Assembly (NCBI GenBank): GCA_024742285.1
Contig: JANSYR010000015.1
Location: forward strand, 1 to 64,000
Length of the DNA stretch: 64,000 nt
Source of the DNA: a bacterium
GTDB taxonomy: Bacteria > Myxococcota_A > UBA9160 > UBA4427
Direction: 5' to 3'
Shown here: positions 35,501-45,625 of the stretch, one piece after another
Numbering within the stretch: position 1 is the stretch's first letter
Layout of the letters: every line of letters starts with the position of its first letter
Notes under the pieces: generated by a model
Database searches by the model: none
Told to the model about the DNA's origin: nothing
What the model saw: only the letters and a program-made list of their open reading frames with translations
Made by a program: the position numbers and the translations under genes

Positions 35501-36739
35501 TCAGTCGACACCGACCACGAACGAGACGCTCGTGGTGCCGGAGCCGCCGATGTTCAGGGTCTGGAAGTTCTTGGCGCCCTCGACCTGGTAGGCACCGGCC
35601 TGTCCGGTCACCTGCAGGTAGGAGTCGAGGACCTGGCGGCAGCCGGTCGCGCCGACCGGATGGCCCGCGCCGATCAGGCCGCCCGACGGGTTGATCGGGT
35701 GCTTGCCGTCGATCTCGAGCCAGCCTTCTTCGACCGCCTTCCAGGACTCGCCGGGGGCGGTGATCCCGAAATGGTCGATCGCCATGTACTCGGAAGTCGT
35801 GAAGCAGTCGTGGGTCTCGATCCCGTCGACGCCGTCGACGCCCTCGATTCCCGCGCGCTTCATCGCGCTGGTGACCGTGCTCCGAACGTGCGGAAGCACG
35901 TATTGGTCATTGGCGCTCTCCGCGACCTTGTCGTCGAACTTGAGGCGCGCCGTGTTGTGGCCCCAGCCCTTGATGCGCGGGATCTCGGAGAGCTTCTTGC
36001 CCGTGCCCTTCGCCCACTTCTCGGCGTATTCGCGGGAGGCCAGGAAGAGCGTGACGGCGCCGTCGGTCACCTGGGAGCAGTCCGAGATCCGGATGCGTCC
36101 ACCGATCGCCGCGTTGTCGTCCGTCCGGACGAGCGCGTGGTCCTTGTTCATGTACCAGGTCCGCGTCTGGGCGTTCGGGTTGAGCTTGGCGTTCGCGTAG
36201 TTGATCTTCGAGATCTCCGCGAGGTGCTCGTCCTTCAGGCCGTAGCGCTTGTCGTACTCGTCACCGAGGCGACCGAAGAGCTTCGGGAACGGAGCATCGA
36301 TCCCCTCCGCCTCTTCCTCGAACCAGGCCGCGGTTCCGAGGTAGGTCCCGCCCTTGCCCGAGTCGACCGTCTTCATCTGCTCGATGCCGACGACGGCCTG
36401 GAGGTCGTAGCGTCCGGCCTCGATCTCGGCCGAAGCGGCGAGGAGCGCGATCGAGCCCGAGGCGCAGGCGGCCTCGTGGCGGCCGGTCGGGAGACCCGAG
36501 AAGGCCGGGTCGACCTCCGTGAAGAAGGCGCCGAGGTGGCCCTGCATGCAGTAGAGCTCCGCGGCGAAATTGCCGACGTGGGCGCTCTCGACCTCTTCCG
36601 GCGCGATCTCGCACGCTTCGAGGGCGCCGACGACGCTCTCACGCATCAGGGCGGAGAAATGCTTGTTCTCCTTGGTCCAGTTGCGCGCGAAATCCGTCTG
36701 GTAGCCACCGAGCACGTAGACTTCGGATCCAGCAGCCAT
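35501..36739 (-). CDS. Thiolase (acetyl-CoA acetyltransferase family, SCP2-type)
   Basis: A 412-residue thiolase. Catalytic Cys in [16 protein letters not shown], an SCP2-type HDCF loop ([11 protein letters not shown]) and the C-terminal [17 protein letters not shown] are intact. It cleaves 3-ketoacyl-CoAs or lipid-transfer-protein-type substrates. AGGAGGAAATGAC precedes the ATG. It lies 89 bp downstream of a 3-hydroxyacyl-CoA dehydrogenase, giving the last two steps of a beta-oxidation cycle in one unit, and ends at a clear terminator. Confidence 0.92.
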   Translation of the reverse strand: MAAGSEVYVLGGYQTDFARNWTKENKHFSALMRESVVGALEACEIAPEEVESAHVGNFAAELYCMQGHLGAFFTEVDPAFSGLPTGRHEAACASGSIALLAASAEIEAGRYDLQAVVGIEQMKTVDSGKGGTYLGTAAWFEEEAEGIDAPFPKLFGRLGDEYDKRYGLKDEHLAEISKINYANAKLNPNAQTRTWYMNKDHALVRTDDNAAIGGRIRISDCSQVTDGAVTLFLASREYAEKWAKGTGKKLSEIPRIKGWGHNTARLKFDDKVAESANDQYVLPHVRSTVTSAMKRAGIEGVDGVDGIETHDCFTTSEYMAIDHFGITAPGESWKAVEEGWLEIDGKHPINPSGGLIGAGHPVGATGCRQVLDSYLQVTGQAGAYQVEGAKNFQTLNIGGSGTTSVSFVVGVD

Positions 36740-36828
36740 GTCATTTCCTCCTGGAGCGTCCGAGACCCATGATCGTCCGGATCGCTTCGTGTGCAAGGGT
36801 CCGCCCGCAAGGGCGGATCCGGAAAGGG

Positions 36829-38175
36829 TTACTCGGCGACGAAGAACTTGCCGACGTTGATGCGGGTGTGGTTGAAGAAGCGCTTCGGTTCGCCGGTCTT
36901 CGCGGCCTCGGCCAGCGCGGCCGGAACCTCGAGACCGGCTTCGGCGATCATGTCGACCGTCGCCTGAGCACCGAGGGCGTCGACCAGCACCGAGGGCGGC
37001 GCCACGTTGAAGCCCATGCCCATGATCCGATCGATCCCGTCGATCGACTCCGTGACCTCACCGACGCGTTGGAACGCGTAGGCGACGTAGCCGGCGATGA
37101 CCTTGCGGGCGATCTTGGCGTGCTCGCCGGAGGCTGAGGCGAAGACCGCCATGCCTTCCTTGTAGCGACCGTCGCGGTGGAGCGCGGCGACCTCGTCGAT
37201 GTAGCCGAGCTCGGGGAGCTTGATCTCGTCGGCGGGCGTGTAGTCTCCACTCGCCGGATCGAGGATCAGCCGCGTCTTGCCGTCCTTCTTGAAGAAGCCG
37301 CCGCCGGATTTGTTGCCGAGGACGCCCTTCTCCATCAGGGTCGCCATGTAGGCGGGGAGCTTGTTGGTTTCGCGGGCCTCGTCGTGAGCCTCCGTGGTAT
37401 TGGCGTAGACGTTGTCGACGATCGCGCGGTGGATGTCCCAACCGACCAGGTCGACCGTCGCGAGCGGGGTCATCGCGCGCCCCGTGTAGGGCCCGACCAG
37501 CTTGTCGGTCAGCGCGACCCCGATCTCCTCGGCGAGCTGGCAGACCTCGTTCATGACCTTGAAGCCGACGCGGTTGCCCGCGAAGGCCGGCGTGTCGGCC
37601 GTGCGGACCATCTCGCGACCGAGGAGCACCGTCGAGTACGCATCGATGAAATCGACGAGCTCGGGATCCGTTTCGTCCCCGGCGATCAACTCGGTCCCGA
37701 CGATCACGTTCGGCGGGTTGAAGAAGTGGAGCCCGAGGAAGTTCTTGCGGAACGAGTCGGAGCGCCCTTCGCAGAGCTTGTTGATCGACAGGCCCGAGGT
37801 CACCGTGGCGACGATCGAGTCGTCCCGACGAGAAGCCTCGACCTTGTCGAAGATGTCCTTCTTCAGGTCGAAGTCTTCGGTCAGCGCCTCGAAGATCAGG
37901 TCGGCGCCGGCGCAGGCGGCCGCGAGATCGTCGTCGTAGCTCCCCGTCTTCGCGCGGTTCGCGACGGTGGGGGAGCGGACCTGCTTGATCGCTGCGGCGA
38001 GGCCGTCCTCGGCCTTCTCCTTCGTGCGGGCCAGGAACGTCACTTCGGGCACGGCCTGGGTGAAGAGCGCAGCGCTCCCGTATCCCATCGTTCCGTTCGC
38101 GCCGAGCACGACGACGCGCTCGATCTTGCGGCTCGCGACGAGCTGCCGCATTTCCTTCGGGCTCAAGGTAGACAT
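36829..38175 (-). CDS. 3-hydroxyacyl-CoA dehydrogenase
   Basis: A 448-residue NAD-dependent dehydrogenase. The Rossmann motif is [18 protein letters not shown]; the catalytic His lies in [22 protein letters not shown] links to the first C-terminal helical domain. A second C-terminal helical region ([17 protein letters not shown]) makes it longer than simple HAD enzymes and like the dehydrogenase half of FadB without its hydratase domain. Enoyl-CoA hydration must be supplied by separate crotonase or MaoC proteins. The Shine-Dalgarno is weak (AGAGAGA). It is followed by a thiolase. Confidence 0.93.
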   Translation of the reverse strand: MSTLSPKEMRQLVASRKIERVVVLGANGTMGYGSAALFTQAVPEVTFLARTKEKAEDGLAAAIKQVRSPTVANRAKTGSYDDDLAAACAGADLIFEALTEDFDLKKDIFDKVEASRRDDSIVATVTSGLSINKLCEGRSDSFRKNFLGLHFFNPPNVIVGTELIAGDETDPELVDFIDAYSTVLLGREMVRTADTPAFAGNRVGFKVMNEVCQLAEEIGVALTDKLVGPYTGRAMTPLATVDLVGWDIHRAIVDNVYANTTEAHDEARETNKLPAYMATLMEKGVLGNKSGGGFFKKDGKTRLILDPASGDYTPADEIKLPELGYIDEVAALHRDGRYKEGMAVFASASGEHAKIARKVIAGYVAYAFQRVGEVTESIDGIDRIMGMGFNVAPPSVLVDALGAQATVDMIAEAGLEVPAALAEAAKTGEPKRFFNHTRINVGKFFVAE

Positions 38176-38621
38176 CGGGGGTCTCTCTCTAGGACGAGCC
38201 GATCTGGGGCTCGGTTGTCGGCGGATGCACGCTTCCGGCTGTGAAGCGCGGATCCTCGTTCGTCAGCGTGTCGGCCCGGATCTCCACCGGGTCCGATCGT
38301 GTTCGTTTCCAGGCCACGAGCTCCCTCCGTCCCGACCGAAGCGCCGTCCGGAGCGCCCGTCCGGAGAGCCATCGGTCGGCGGAAGAGAGAGTCGTAGACC
38401 CAGGAAGCGGGACGAGCGCGAGGCTCGGGCAGCGGTCGCGGACCGGTCCTTCGCGGGGGCACAGCTTCCTCTATAACGAGTGGCCGCGCCAGAGGCCCAG
38501 GAGTCACCCGGAGTCAGTCTCCTGCCGCCGGAATTCCCTCTCAGGACGGGGAGTTGCGCGAGAGCTGCAGGTCGCCCGGGGGCCTGGCCGGCCCGGGGGC
38601 CCGCTGCGCCTCGAACGCGCC
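38176..38621. other. 446-bp gap between HAD and indolepyruvate oxidoreductase genes
   Basis: No convincing gene. On the minus strand TTATAG near 38471-38476 could be a -10 for the dehydrogenase-thiolase unit, without a good -35. GC-rich direct repeats GCCCGGGGGCC (38574-38584 and 38591-38601) follow the oxidoreductase stop and could fold, but no U-tract makes them a terminator. Confidence 0.5.
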
Positions 38622-41600
38622 TCAGGCGCGCCGGAAGGCCTCGAGGAGCGCCACTTCCTTCTCCTTCGCCGCCTCGGCCTGGGCATCCTTCACCGTATCG
38701 AAGCCCCGGATGTGCTCCGGAATGCTCGCGATCTCGACGGCGATCTCCCGGTTGCCCGTCGTCAGCTCGCGCAGGAGCTCGTCGAGGGTCGTCTCGTACT
38801 CGGCGAGCAGGGCCCACTCGCGCTTGCGGTGCGCCGTCCGGTTGAAGATGTCCAGGAAGGAGTGGCGCAGGAACTTGAAGTGCCGGAGGACCTTCAGGAC
38901 GGCGAAGACCCGTCGATCGATGTTCAGCTTCCGGACCCGACCGGTGTTCGGGTCGCGCGGAAAGAAGAGCTGCGGCGCCAGATGGAACTGGAGCTTGTAG
39001 TTGCCCTCGAACTCGGCGTCGAGCTGTCGCTGGAACGCCTCGCTCGCCCACAGGCGCATGACCTCGAACTCGTCCTTCACGGCCATCAGCTTGAAGAGGT
39101 AGCGCGCGACCGCTTCCGCGAGCGGATGGTCCTCGGCGCCGATCGCACGCTCGGCGGCGATCACCTGCTCGACCCGCTCGGCGTAGCGCCGCGCGTACTT
39201 CTCGTCCTGGTAGTCGGTCAGGAAGCGCACCCGGCGCGCGATCAGGTCTTCGAGGGTCTCGGCCTTCGGCGTGGTCTGGGAGTCGCGGACCCGAGAGGCC
39301 GCGAGCTCGCGCACGCGCTCGGGATCGTGGGCCGCCAGTCGGCCCCACGACAGCGCGCGCTTGTTCATCTCGATCGACCGGCCGTTCAGCTCGATCGCGC
39401 GCTCGAGCGCCGGCAATCCGACCGGAATCAGCCCCTTCTGGAGCGCATAGCCCACCAGGAAGAGGTTCGCGCCGATCGCATCACCGAGCAGGGCCGTCGC
39501 GAGCTTCGTCGCCGCGACGAAGTCCGCCCGTTCCGCACCGACCGCGGCGGTGATCCGGGACTCCATTCCCGCCGAGGACATGTCGAGATCCGCATTGGTG
39601 GCGAAGTCGGCGGTCGGAGCCACGTGGGTGTTCACGATCGCGGTCGTCCGGGACGGCGACAGCTTCTGCATGCCGTCCTGGCCGGTGGCGACCACGATGT
39701 CGCAGCCGAGGGCGAGATCCGCACCGCCCGCCGGAATGCGCGTCGAGTGCAGCTCCTCGGGCGTGTTCGCGACGCGAACGTGGCTCGCGACGGCCCCGTT
39801 CTTCTGGGCGAGCCCTGTCACGTCGAGGAGCGACACGCCCTTGCCTTCGAGGTGGGCCGCCATCCCGACGAGGGCGCCGATCGTGATCACGCCCGTACCG
39901 CCGATTCCGGCGACGAAGATGTTGAAGGGCTGGTCGAGGGACGCGACCGGCGCGTCCGGCAATCCGGAGAAGAGCGAGTCGGCCCCCTCCCCCGCGTCGA
40001 CCGCGGTCGCCTCGACCTTGCGGATCCTTCCGCCGATCACCGAGGCGAAGCTCGGGCAGTAGCCCTCGAGGCAGGAGTAGTCCTTGTTGCAGGACGACTG
40101 GTTGATCGTTCGCTTGCGACCGAACTCGGTCTCGACCGGCTCGATCGAGATGCAGTTGCTCTGGACCGAGCAGTCTCCGCAGCCCTCGCACACCGATTCG
40201 TTGATCACGATCCGCCGATCGGGATCCGGGAAATCGCCGCGCTTGCGGAGGCGGCGCGCCTCGGCGGCGCAGGTCTGGTCGTAGAGGATCGCCGTCACGC
40301 CGGGGATTTCGCGCAGCTCCTTCTGGACGGCGTCGAGCTCCTTGCGGTCATGGACGGTCACGCCGGTCGGGAACGTGCCCGGGGCGTATTTCTGGATGTC
40401 GTTCGAGAGGACGGCGATCCGCTCGATGCCCTCGCCAGCGAGCTGGCGGGCGATCTCCGGCGTCGTGATCTCGCCGGCCATCTCCTCGCCCTCGATCGGC
40501 TGCCCGCCGGTCATGGCGACCGCCCCGTTCACGAGGATCTTGTACGTGATGTTCACGTCGGCGGCGACGGCCGCCCGGATCGCGAGCAGGCCCGAGTGGA
40601 AGTAGGTGCCGTCGCCCATGTTCTGGAAGATGTGGTCGACTTCGGTGTACGGCGCCTGACCGATCCAGTTGACGCCCTCGGCCCCCATCTGGTTGACCGC
40701 GAGGGTCCGGCGCTCGGGCAGGAAGACGGCCATGCCGTGGCAGCCGATCCCGCCGAGGGCGATCGAGCCCTCGGGCACGACGGTCGAGCGGTTGTGGGGG
40801 CAGCCCGAACAGAACGAAGGCAGGCGCGTGAGCCCGCCCTGAGCGACCTGGAGACCCGGCGCTTCGGGGTCCGGCGTCAGCCGCGCGGCCCACTCCGGCG
40901 CCTCGCGGGCGATCCAGCGACGCAGCACGCCGGCCACGACACCGGGCGTGAGCTCGCCGATCTGGGGCACGAGCGGGCTTCCGTCGAGGTCCTGCTTGCC
41001 GAGCAGCCGCGGCCGCTCGGAGAGGTTGTAGAGCAGGCTCGCGAGCTGCTCCTCGAGGATCGGCTTCTTCTCCTCGATCACGAGCAGGTCGTCGTGGCCC
41101 TGCGCGAAGGCCCGAGCGCCCTCGCCCTCGATCGGCCACGTCAGGCCGATCTTGTAGATCGAGATCCCGAGGTCCCTGGCCTTCTCGTCGTCGAGCCCGA
41201 GGTCCTCGAGGGCCTGACGAAGATCCCCGTAGGCCTTCCCCGTCGTCACGATCCCCAACCGCCGCTTCGGCGACTCGAGCGCGACGCGATCGATCGGGTT
41301 CGCGCGAAGGAAGGCCTGCAGGGCGACGAGGCGCTGCTCGAAGAGACGCTCTTCGACCATCTGGGGGATGTTCGCCCAGCCGATGTGGATGCCGCCGGGC
41401 GGCGGCTCCCAGTCGGTCGGCTCGACGAGTCGGACACGGTCCGGCGAGACCGCGACCGAGCCGCTGCTCTCGATCGTGTCGGTCAGACACTTGAAGCCGA
41501 TCCAGCAGCCCGAATAGCGCGAGAGTGCCCAGCCGTAGATCCCGAAGTCGACGTAGTCCTGAACGCTCGACGGGTTCAGCACCGGGATGCCGCAGTGGAT

Positions 41601-42107
41601 CATCGCCGGCTCGCTCTGGTGCGCGATCGAGGAGCTCTTGGCGCCGGGATCGTCGCCCATGAGCGCGAGGACGCCGCCGTACTTCGACGTCCCCGCGTAG
41701 TTCGCGTGCTTGAGCGCATCGCACGCACGATCCACGCCGGGTCCCTTGCCGTACCACATGCCGAACACGCCATCGACCTTCGGCCCGTCCATCAGGACCG
41801 CCTGCTGCGTTCCGAAGATCGTCGTCGCGGCGAGGTCTTCGTTCAGCCCGGGCTCGAAGTGGATCGCATGCTCTTCGAGCTCGCGCTTCGCCTGCCACAG
41901 GTTCATGTCGAAGATGCCGAGCGGCGATCCCCGGTAGCCGGAGATGAAGCCCGCCGTGTTCAGCCCGGCGGCGAGATCGCGCTGGCGCTGCATCAAGGGC
42001 AGGCGAACGAGCGCCTGGTTGCCGGTCAGGAAGACGCGGCCGTCCTGGATGCGGTAGCGATCGGCGAGCTCGTAGCTCGCGTCGAAGTCGGGGGCGGCAG
42101 TGGCCAA
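38622..42107 (-). CDS. Fused indolepyruvate:ferredoxin oxidoreductase family protein
   Basis: A 1161-residue multidomain 2-oxoacid oxidoreductase, alpha and beta subunits fused as in proteobacterial types. Order: N-terminal pyrimidine-binding domain (FLTGNQALVRLPLMQRQRD, GYRGSPLGIFDMNLW), thiamine-diphosphate domain (SFCSGCPHNRST, GGIGCHG, MGDGTYFHSG), iron-sulfur cysteines (CEGCGDCSVQSNC; CNKDYSCLEGYC), gamma domain (GIGGTGVITIGALVG) and a C-terminal DUF6537-like region. A TTG start at 42107 follows CAGGAG; the upstream frame is proline/arginine-rich. It oxidatively decarboxylates an aryl- or branched 2-oxoacid to a CoA ester. A GATACG half-site lies 70 bp upstream. Confidence 0.92.
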   Translation of the reverse strand: MATAAPDFDASYELADRYRIQDGRVFLTGNQALVRLPLMQRQRDLAAGLNTAGFISGYRGSPLGIFDMNLWQAKRELEEHAIHFEPGLNEDLAATTIFGTQQAVLMDGPKVDGVFGMWYGKGPGVDRACDALKHANYAGTSKYGGVLALMGDDPGAKSSSIAHQSEPAMIHCGIPVLNPSSVQDYVDFGIYGWALSRYSGCWIGFKCLTDTIESSGSVAVSPDRVRLVEPTDWEPPPGGIHIGWANIPQMVEERLFEQRLVALQAFLRANPIDRVALESPKRRLGIVTTGKAYGDLRQALEDLGLDDEKARDLGISIYKIGLTWPIEGEGARAFAQGHDDLLVIEEKKPILEEQLASLLYNLSERPRLLGKQDLDGSPLVPQIGELTPGVVAGVLRRWIAREAPEWAARLTPDPEAPGLQVAQGGLTRLPSFCSGCPHNRSTVVPEGSIALGGIGCHGMAVFLPERRTLAVNQMGAEGVNWIGQAPYTEVDHIFQNMGDGTYFHSGLLAIRAAVAADVNITYKILVNGAVAMTGGQPIEGEEMAGEITTPEIARQLAGEGIERIAVLSNDIQKYAPGTFPTGVTVHDRKELDAVQKELREIPGVTAILYDQTCAAEARRLRKRGDFPDPDRRIVINESVCEGCGDCSVQSNCISIEPVETEFGRKRTINQSSCNKDYSCLEGYCPSFASVIGGRIRKVEATAVDAGEGADSLFSGLPDAPVASLDQPFNIFVAGIGGTGVITIGALVGMAAHLEGKGVSLLDVTGLAQKNGAVASHVRVANTPEELHSTRIPAGGADLALGCDIVVATGQDGMQKLSPSRTTAIVNTHVAPTADFATNADLDMSSAGMESRITAAVGAERADFVAATKLATALLGDAIGANLFLVGYALQKGLIPVGLPALERAIELNGRSIEMNKRALSWGRLAAHDPERVRELAASRVRDSQTTPKAETLEDLIARRVRFLTDYQDEKYARRYAERVEQVIAAERAIGAEDHPLAEAVARYLFKLMAVKDEFEVMRLWASEAFQRQLDAEFEGNYKLQFHLAPQLFFPRDPNTGRVRKLNIDRRVFAVLKVLRHFKFLRHSFLDIFNRTAHRKREWALLAEYETTLDELLRELTTGNREIAVEIASIPEHIRGFDTVKDAQAEAAKEKEVALLEAFRRA

Positions 42108-42176
42108 GAGGGCTCCTGGTCTCGGGCGGGGACGGGGGTTCGTCGAAGGGGTCCGGGGATTCGTGCTGGACCGACA

Positions 42177-42189
42177 CTTCGTATCGTAA
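42177..42189 (-). promoter_or_regulatory. TTACGATACG half-site upstream of indolepyruvate oxidoreductase
   Basis: On the minus strand TTACGATACGAAG resembles the left arm of the dyads at 3432 and 5380, but the second arm at N10 spacing is absent. It could be a degenerate operator in the 212-bp divergent region with the LLM gene. Confidence 0.25.
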
Positions 42190-42319
42190 GTCAGCGTCCC
42201 GGCACCGCAATCCAACCGTCCGACCCATCGCCGATCGGGCACCGGCATTCGACGCGCGCCGGCATTCGATCTATACGAACGCTCGGCGTGTTCGTGCCTC
42301 GAGCGATCAGGAGGAAGCG

Positions 42320-43189
42320 ATGAGTGAGTTCCCGGCGGATGGCCCCATGAAGATCGGCGTGGCCTTCCACTCGACGGACGTCGCGATGCACCCCGTCGAG
42401 GTGGCCCGTGAGGTGGAGGCCCGAGGCTTCCACTCGCTCTACATCCCCGAGCACACCCACATCCCCACGAGCCGCCGCACGCCCGCGCCGACCGGGACCC
42501 CGGAGCTCGGCGAGGAGTACAAGCGCAGCCCCGATCCCTACATCGCCCTCGCCGCGGCCGCCTCGGTCACGGAGAAGATCCTCCTCGGGACCGGCATCGG
42601 TCTCCCCGCCCAACACGACCCCATCACCTTCGCCAAGGAGCTCGCCACCCTCGACTGGATGTGTGAGGGTCGCTTCGTCTTCGGGATCGGCTACGGCTGG
42701 AACCATGAAGAAATGGAGAACCACGGGATCGACGTGAAGCGGCGACGGGAGCACGCCCGCGAGGTCATGTTGGCGATGCAGGCGCTCTGGACGAAGGACG
42801 TCGCGGCCTTCTCGGGAGAGTTCGTCGATTTCGAGCCCTCCTGGCAGTGGCCGAAGCCGGTGCAGGCGGGCGGGCCGCGCGTCCTGATCGGCGGCGGCGC
42901 CGGGCCGAAGATCTTCGCGCAGATCGCCGAGTACGCGCACGGCTGGATGCCGATCGGGGGCGCGGGCATGGCGGCCGAGCTCGAGAAGCTGCGCGGCCTC
43001 CTCGAGGAGCGCGGACGGGACCCGCGCGCGCTCCACGTCGTCCCGATGGGCGTCTTCCCGACCGACGAGAAGCTCGGGTACTACAAGACGTCGGGCGTCA
43101 CCGAGTGCGTCCTGCGGATCCCCTCGGCGCCCCGCGACGAGGTGCTGCCCGTGCTCGACGACTACGTCCAGTATCTCGACCGGTTCTGA
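42320..43189 (+). CDS. LLM-class flavin/F420-dependent oxidoreductase
   Basis: A 289-residue luciferase-like protein: MKIGVAFHSTDVAMHPVEVA, GFHSLYIPEHTHIPTSR, GTGIGLPAQHDPITFAKELAT, FVFGIGYGWNHEEMENHGID and PRVLIGGGAGPKIFAQIAEY. The GYGWNxEE motif and the IPEHTHIP segment match F420-associated groups found in actinobacteria, although the cofactor is not proven. AGGAGGAAGCG precedes the ATG. It is divergent from the oxidoreductase and just upstream of the dehydrogenase operon with its own promoter. Confidence 0.9.
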   Translation: MSEFPADGPMKIGVAFHSTDVAMHPVEVAREVEARGFHSLYIPEHTHIPTSRRTPAPTGTPELGEEYKRSPDPYIALAAAASVTEKILLGTGIGLPAQHDPITFAKELATLDWMCEGRFVFGIGYGWNHEEMENHGIDVKRRREHAREVMLAMQALWTKDVAAFSGEFVDFEPSWQWPKPVQAGGPRVLIGGGAGPKIFAQIAEYAHGWMPIGGAGMAAELEKLRGLLEERGRDPRALHVVPMGVFPTDEKLGYYKTSGVTECVLRIPSAPRDEVLPVLDDYVQYLDRF

Positions 43190-43237
43190 GACCGCAGAAC
43201 CGTCGCTATCGCCCGCTTTCGATGGGCCCAGGGGCCT

Positions 43238-43278
43238 TTGACGCCCCTCCGGGGTTTCGATACGCTCCGGCTCGTAAT
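43238..43278 (+). promoter_or_regulatory. Promoter and operator-like dyad upstream of dehydrogenase operon
   Basis: TTGACG (43238-43243), 17 bp and TACGCT (43261-43266) form a sigma-70-like promoter. A dyad GATACG-CTCCGGCT-CGTAAT (43259-43278) overlaps the -10. It differs from the site at 3432-3451 at one spacer base and in the last arm bases, which is striking for positions 40 kb apart. Confidence 0.55.
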
Positions 43279-43331
43279 TCGCGCGAGCCGCGATCCGCAC
43301 GCCGCGGGATCGAACGCGCGGAGGCCCCGCC

Positions 43332-44534
43332 TTGGATCTCCGAACCACCCCCGAAGAGCAGAAGTTCCGCGACGACCTCGCCGCCTGGCTCGCGAGCGAA
43401 GTCCCGGCCTACGGGCCGCCGCCGTCGACCCACGACTGGGACGCGCGCCGGGCCTACGACACGGGCTGGCAGCGGAAGCTCTTCGAGGCGGGCTACGCGG
43501 GCATCAACTGGCCGAAAGAGTACGGCGGCCTCGACGCGAGCGGCGTCGAGCAGCTGATCTACTTCGAGGAGATCGCGAAGGCGAACGCGCCCTACATCGG
43601 CGTGAACTTCGTCGGCATGCTCCACGGCGGCCCGACGATCATGGTCGAGGGCACCGAGGCTCAGAAGGCCGCCCACATCCCGCGGATCATCTCCGGCGAG
43701 GAGGTGTGGTGCCAGGGCTTCTCCGAGCCGGTCGCCGGATCGGATCTCGCGAACCTGCAGACCCGCGCCGAACGCGACGGCGACCACTACGTCGTCAACG
43801 GCCACAAGATCTGGACCTCGTTCGCTCACGTCGCCGACTACTGCGAGATGCTCGTCCGAACGGACCCGGACTCGTCGAAGCACGGCGGGATCTCGTGGCT
43901 CATCATGCCGATGGACCTCGACGGGATCGACATCCGCCCCCTCCCCACCCTCGAAGGCGAAGGCGAGTTCTCGGAGGTCTTCCTCGAAGACGTCCGGATC
44001 CCGGTCTCGAATCTCGTCGGCAAGGAGAACGACGGCTGGCGCGTCACGAACGTGACGCTCCGCTTCGAGCGCGGCACCGCCTTCGCCAGCGACATGATCC
44101 AGCTCCAGGCCTTCGTCGCGAAGATGGTCGAGACGGCCAAGAAGATCACGAGCGACGGCGCGACCGCCTGGGACGACAAGGCCCTGCGCCGCGAGATCGG
44201 TCATCTCTCGGGGGAGCTCGAGAGTCTCTGGGCCATGGTGAAGCTCTCGGTCTGCGAAGCGAAGGAGACCGGCGTCCCCGGCGTCGGCGCCTCGGCCGTC
44301 AAGCTCTACTACACCGACATCTTCCAGCGGACGACGGAGCTCGCCGTGCGTCTCCTCGGGCGTGCCGGCATCTCGCGCTCGGACGTGATGGACCTCCCGG
44401 CCCAGCATTTCTTCGCCCGCCACTTCAACGCGATCTCGACCGCGATCGCGGCGGGCACGAGCCAGATCCAGAAGAACATCATCGGCGAGCGCATCCTGGG
44501 CCAGGTGAAGGAACCGAAGCCGAACCCGGCCTAG
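43332..44534 (+). CDS. Acyl-CoA dehydrogenase, long subunit of adjacent pair
   Basis: A 400-residue acyl-CoA dehydrogenase starting at TTG with GGAGG seven bases upstream. Motifs: QGFSEPVAGSDLANLQ, NGHKIWTSFAHVADYCE, helix-G Glu candidate E246 in LRFERGTAF, and AAGTSQIQKNIIGERILG, in which the MCAD-type Glu is Ala. It is followed 53 bp later by a 327-residue dehydrogenase. Such long/short pairs form alpha2beta2 enzymes in mycobacterial sterol side-chain degradation (FadE28/FadE29 type). The operon continues to a CoA ligase. Confidence 0.9.
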   Translation: MDLRTTPEEQKFRDDLAAWLASEVPAYGPPPSTHDWDARRAYDTGWQRKLFEAGYAGINWPKEYGGLDASGVEQLIYFEEIAKANAPYIGVNFVGMLHGGPTIMVEGTEAQKAAHIPRIISGEEVWCQGFSEPVAGSDLANLQTRAERDGDHYVVNGHKIWTSFAHVADYCEMLVRTDPDSSKHGGISWLIMPMDLDGIDIRPLPTLEGEGEFSEVFLEDVRIPVSNLVGKENDGWRVTNVTLRFERGTAFASDMIQLQAFVAKMVETAKKITSDGATAWDDKALRREIGHLSGELESLWAMVKLSVCEAKETGVPGVGASAVKLYYTDIFQRTTELAVRLLGRAGISRSDVMDLPAQHFFARHFNAISTAIAAGTSQIQKNIIGERILGQVKEPKPNPA

Positions 44535-44587
44535 GCTTCTTCGCCCGGCTCTCGCCCCCTCATCGCCCCTCACGAGCGGAGACCGAA

Positions 44588-45571
44588 GTGGACTTCCAAC
44601 CGACCGAAGATCAGAAGGCGCTGCGCGAAGGCATCCGCTCCTTCGTGGAGGGCCAGCTGCCCTTCGACCGGATCCCCGAGATCGAGAAGGCGGGCGGCTT
44701 CGACCGCGACCTGTGGAACGAGGTCGCCGAGATGGGCGTCTTCGCCCTCCGCCTCTCCGAGAACGAGGGAGGCGTGGGCCTCGGCTTCTCGGACGCGGTG
44801 CTCGTCTTCGCGGAGCTCGGCCGTCGTCTCGTCCCCGGCCCGGTCGTCTGGACCCATCTCGCAGCCGGTCTCGTCGACGGCGCGGCCACCGGCGAGACCG
44901 TCGTCGGCGGCGTCGATCTGATGGGACCGACGCCCGAGCCCGTCGTCGTCGAGTACTTCGATACCCTGGACGTGCTCCTCGTGCTCCGAAGCGACGGTGT
45001 CTACCGCGTCGACCCGGCGACCTGCGAGGCGAAGCCGGTCGATGTTCCCCTCGACCCGCTCACGCCGATCCACCATGTCACCGCGCTGCCGGAAGGCGAC
45101 AAGATCGGGGACGCCGACGCCGCGGCTCGGCTCCGCCTCGAAGGCGCGGCGATCATCTCGGGCGTTCAGCTCGGTCTCTCGGAAGGCGCCCTCGAGCTCG
45201 CCAACGACTACGCCAAGGAGCGCCAGCAGTTCGGACGACCGATCGGCGGGTTCCAGGCGGTCAAGCACATGCTCGCGGAGATGTTCGTGAAGCAGGAGGC
45301 CGCGCGCGCCGGGGCCTACAACGCCGGCGCGACCCTCGATGCGCCCGAGGTCGCCGACGTGCAGAAGGCGGTCTCCGCCGCGAAGGTCACCGCCGGCGAG
45401 AGCGCGATCCGCAACGCCCGGACCGGCATCCAGGTCCACGGCGGCATGGGCTTCACCTGGGAGGTGATGGCCCACTACTACCTGAAGCGCGCCTGGGTCT
45501 GCGAGAACATGTTCGGCACCCAGGACGAACACGCCGAGAAGATCGCGACGATCCTCGAGGCGGCGAACTAG
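44588..45571 (+). CDS. Acyl-CoA dehydrogenase, short subunit of adjacent pair
   Basis: A 327-residue dehydrogenase, shorter than usual, with a reduced middle domain. It keeps FQPTEDQKALREGIRSFVE, the C-terminal YAKERQQFGRPIGGFQAVKH and IQVHGGMGFTWEVMAHYYLK. GTG start with CGGAGACCGAA upstream. The size and the HGGMGFTWE end resemble FadE28-like subunits that work only with a partner, here presumably the preceding gene. Cofactor placement between subunits is inferred. Confidence 0.88.
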   Translation: MDFQPTEDQKALREGIRSFVEGQLPFDRIPEIEKAGGFDRDLWNEVAEMGVFALRLSENEGGVGLGFSDAVLVFAELGRRLVPGPVVWTHLAAGLVDGAATGETVVGGVDLMGPTPEPVVVEYFDTLDVLLVLRSDGVYRVDPATCEAKPVDVPLDPLTPIHHVTALPEGDKIGDADAAARLRLEGAAIISGVQLGLSEGALELANDYAKERQQFGRPIGGFQAVKHMLAEMFVKQEAARAGAYNAGATLDAPEVADVQKAVSAAKVTAGESAIRNARTGIQVHGGMGFTWEVMAHYYLKRAWVCENMFGTQDEHAEKIATILEAAN

Positions 45572-45625
45572 CACCTCCCCTCACCGCGCCGTCGCGGAAC
45601 GGGCACCTGCCCGATCGGAGTTTCG

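Noticed and set aside
38241-42323. Open frame of about 1360 codons on the plus strand
   Set aside because: It is antisense to the fused indolepyruvate oxidoreductase, has low-complexity Arg/Asp/Val-rich sequence, no recognisable domain, and arises from the codon bias of a GC-rich gene.
43231-43247. GGGGC/GCCCC hairpin after the LLM gene as a terminator
   Set aside because: Short stem, no U-tract, and it overlaps the -35 of the predicted downstream promoter.
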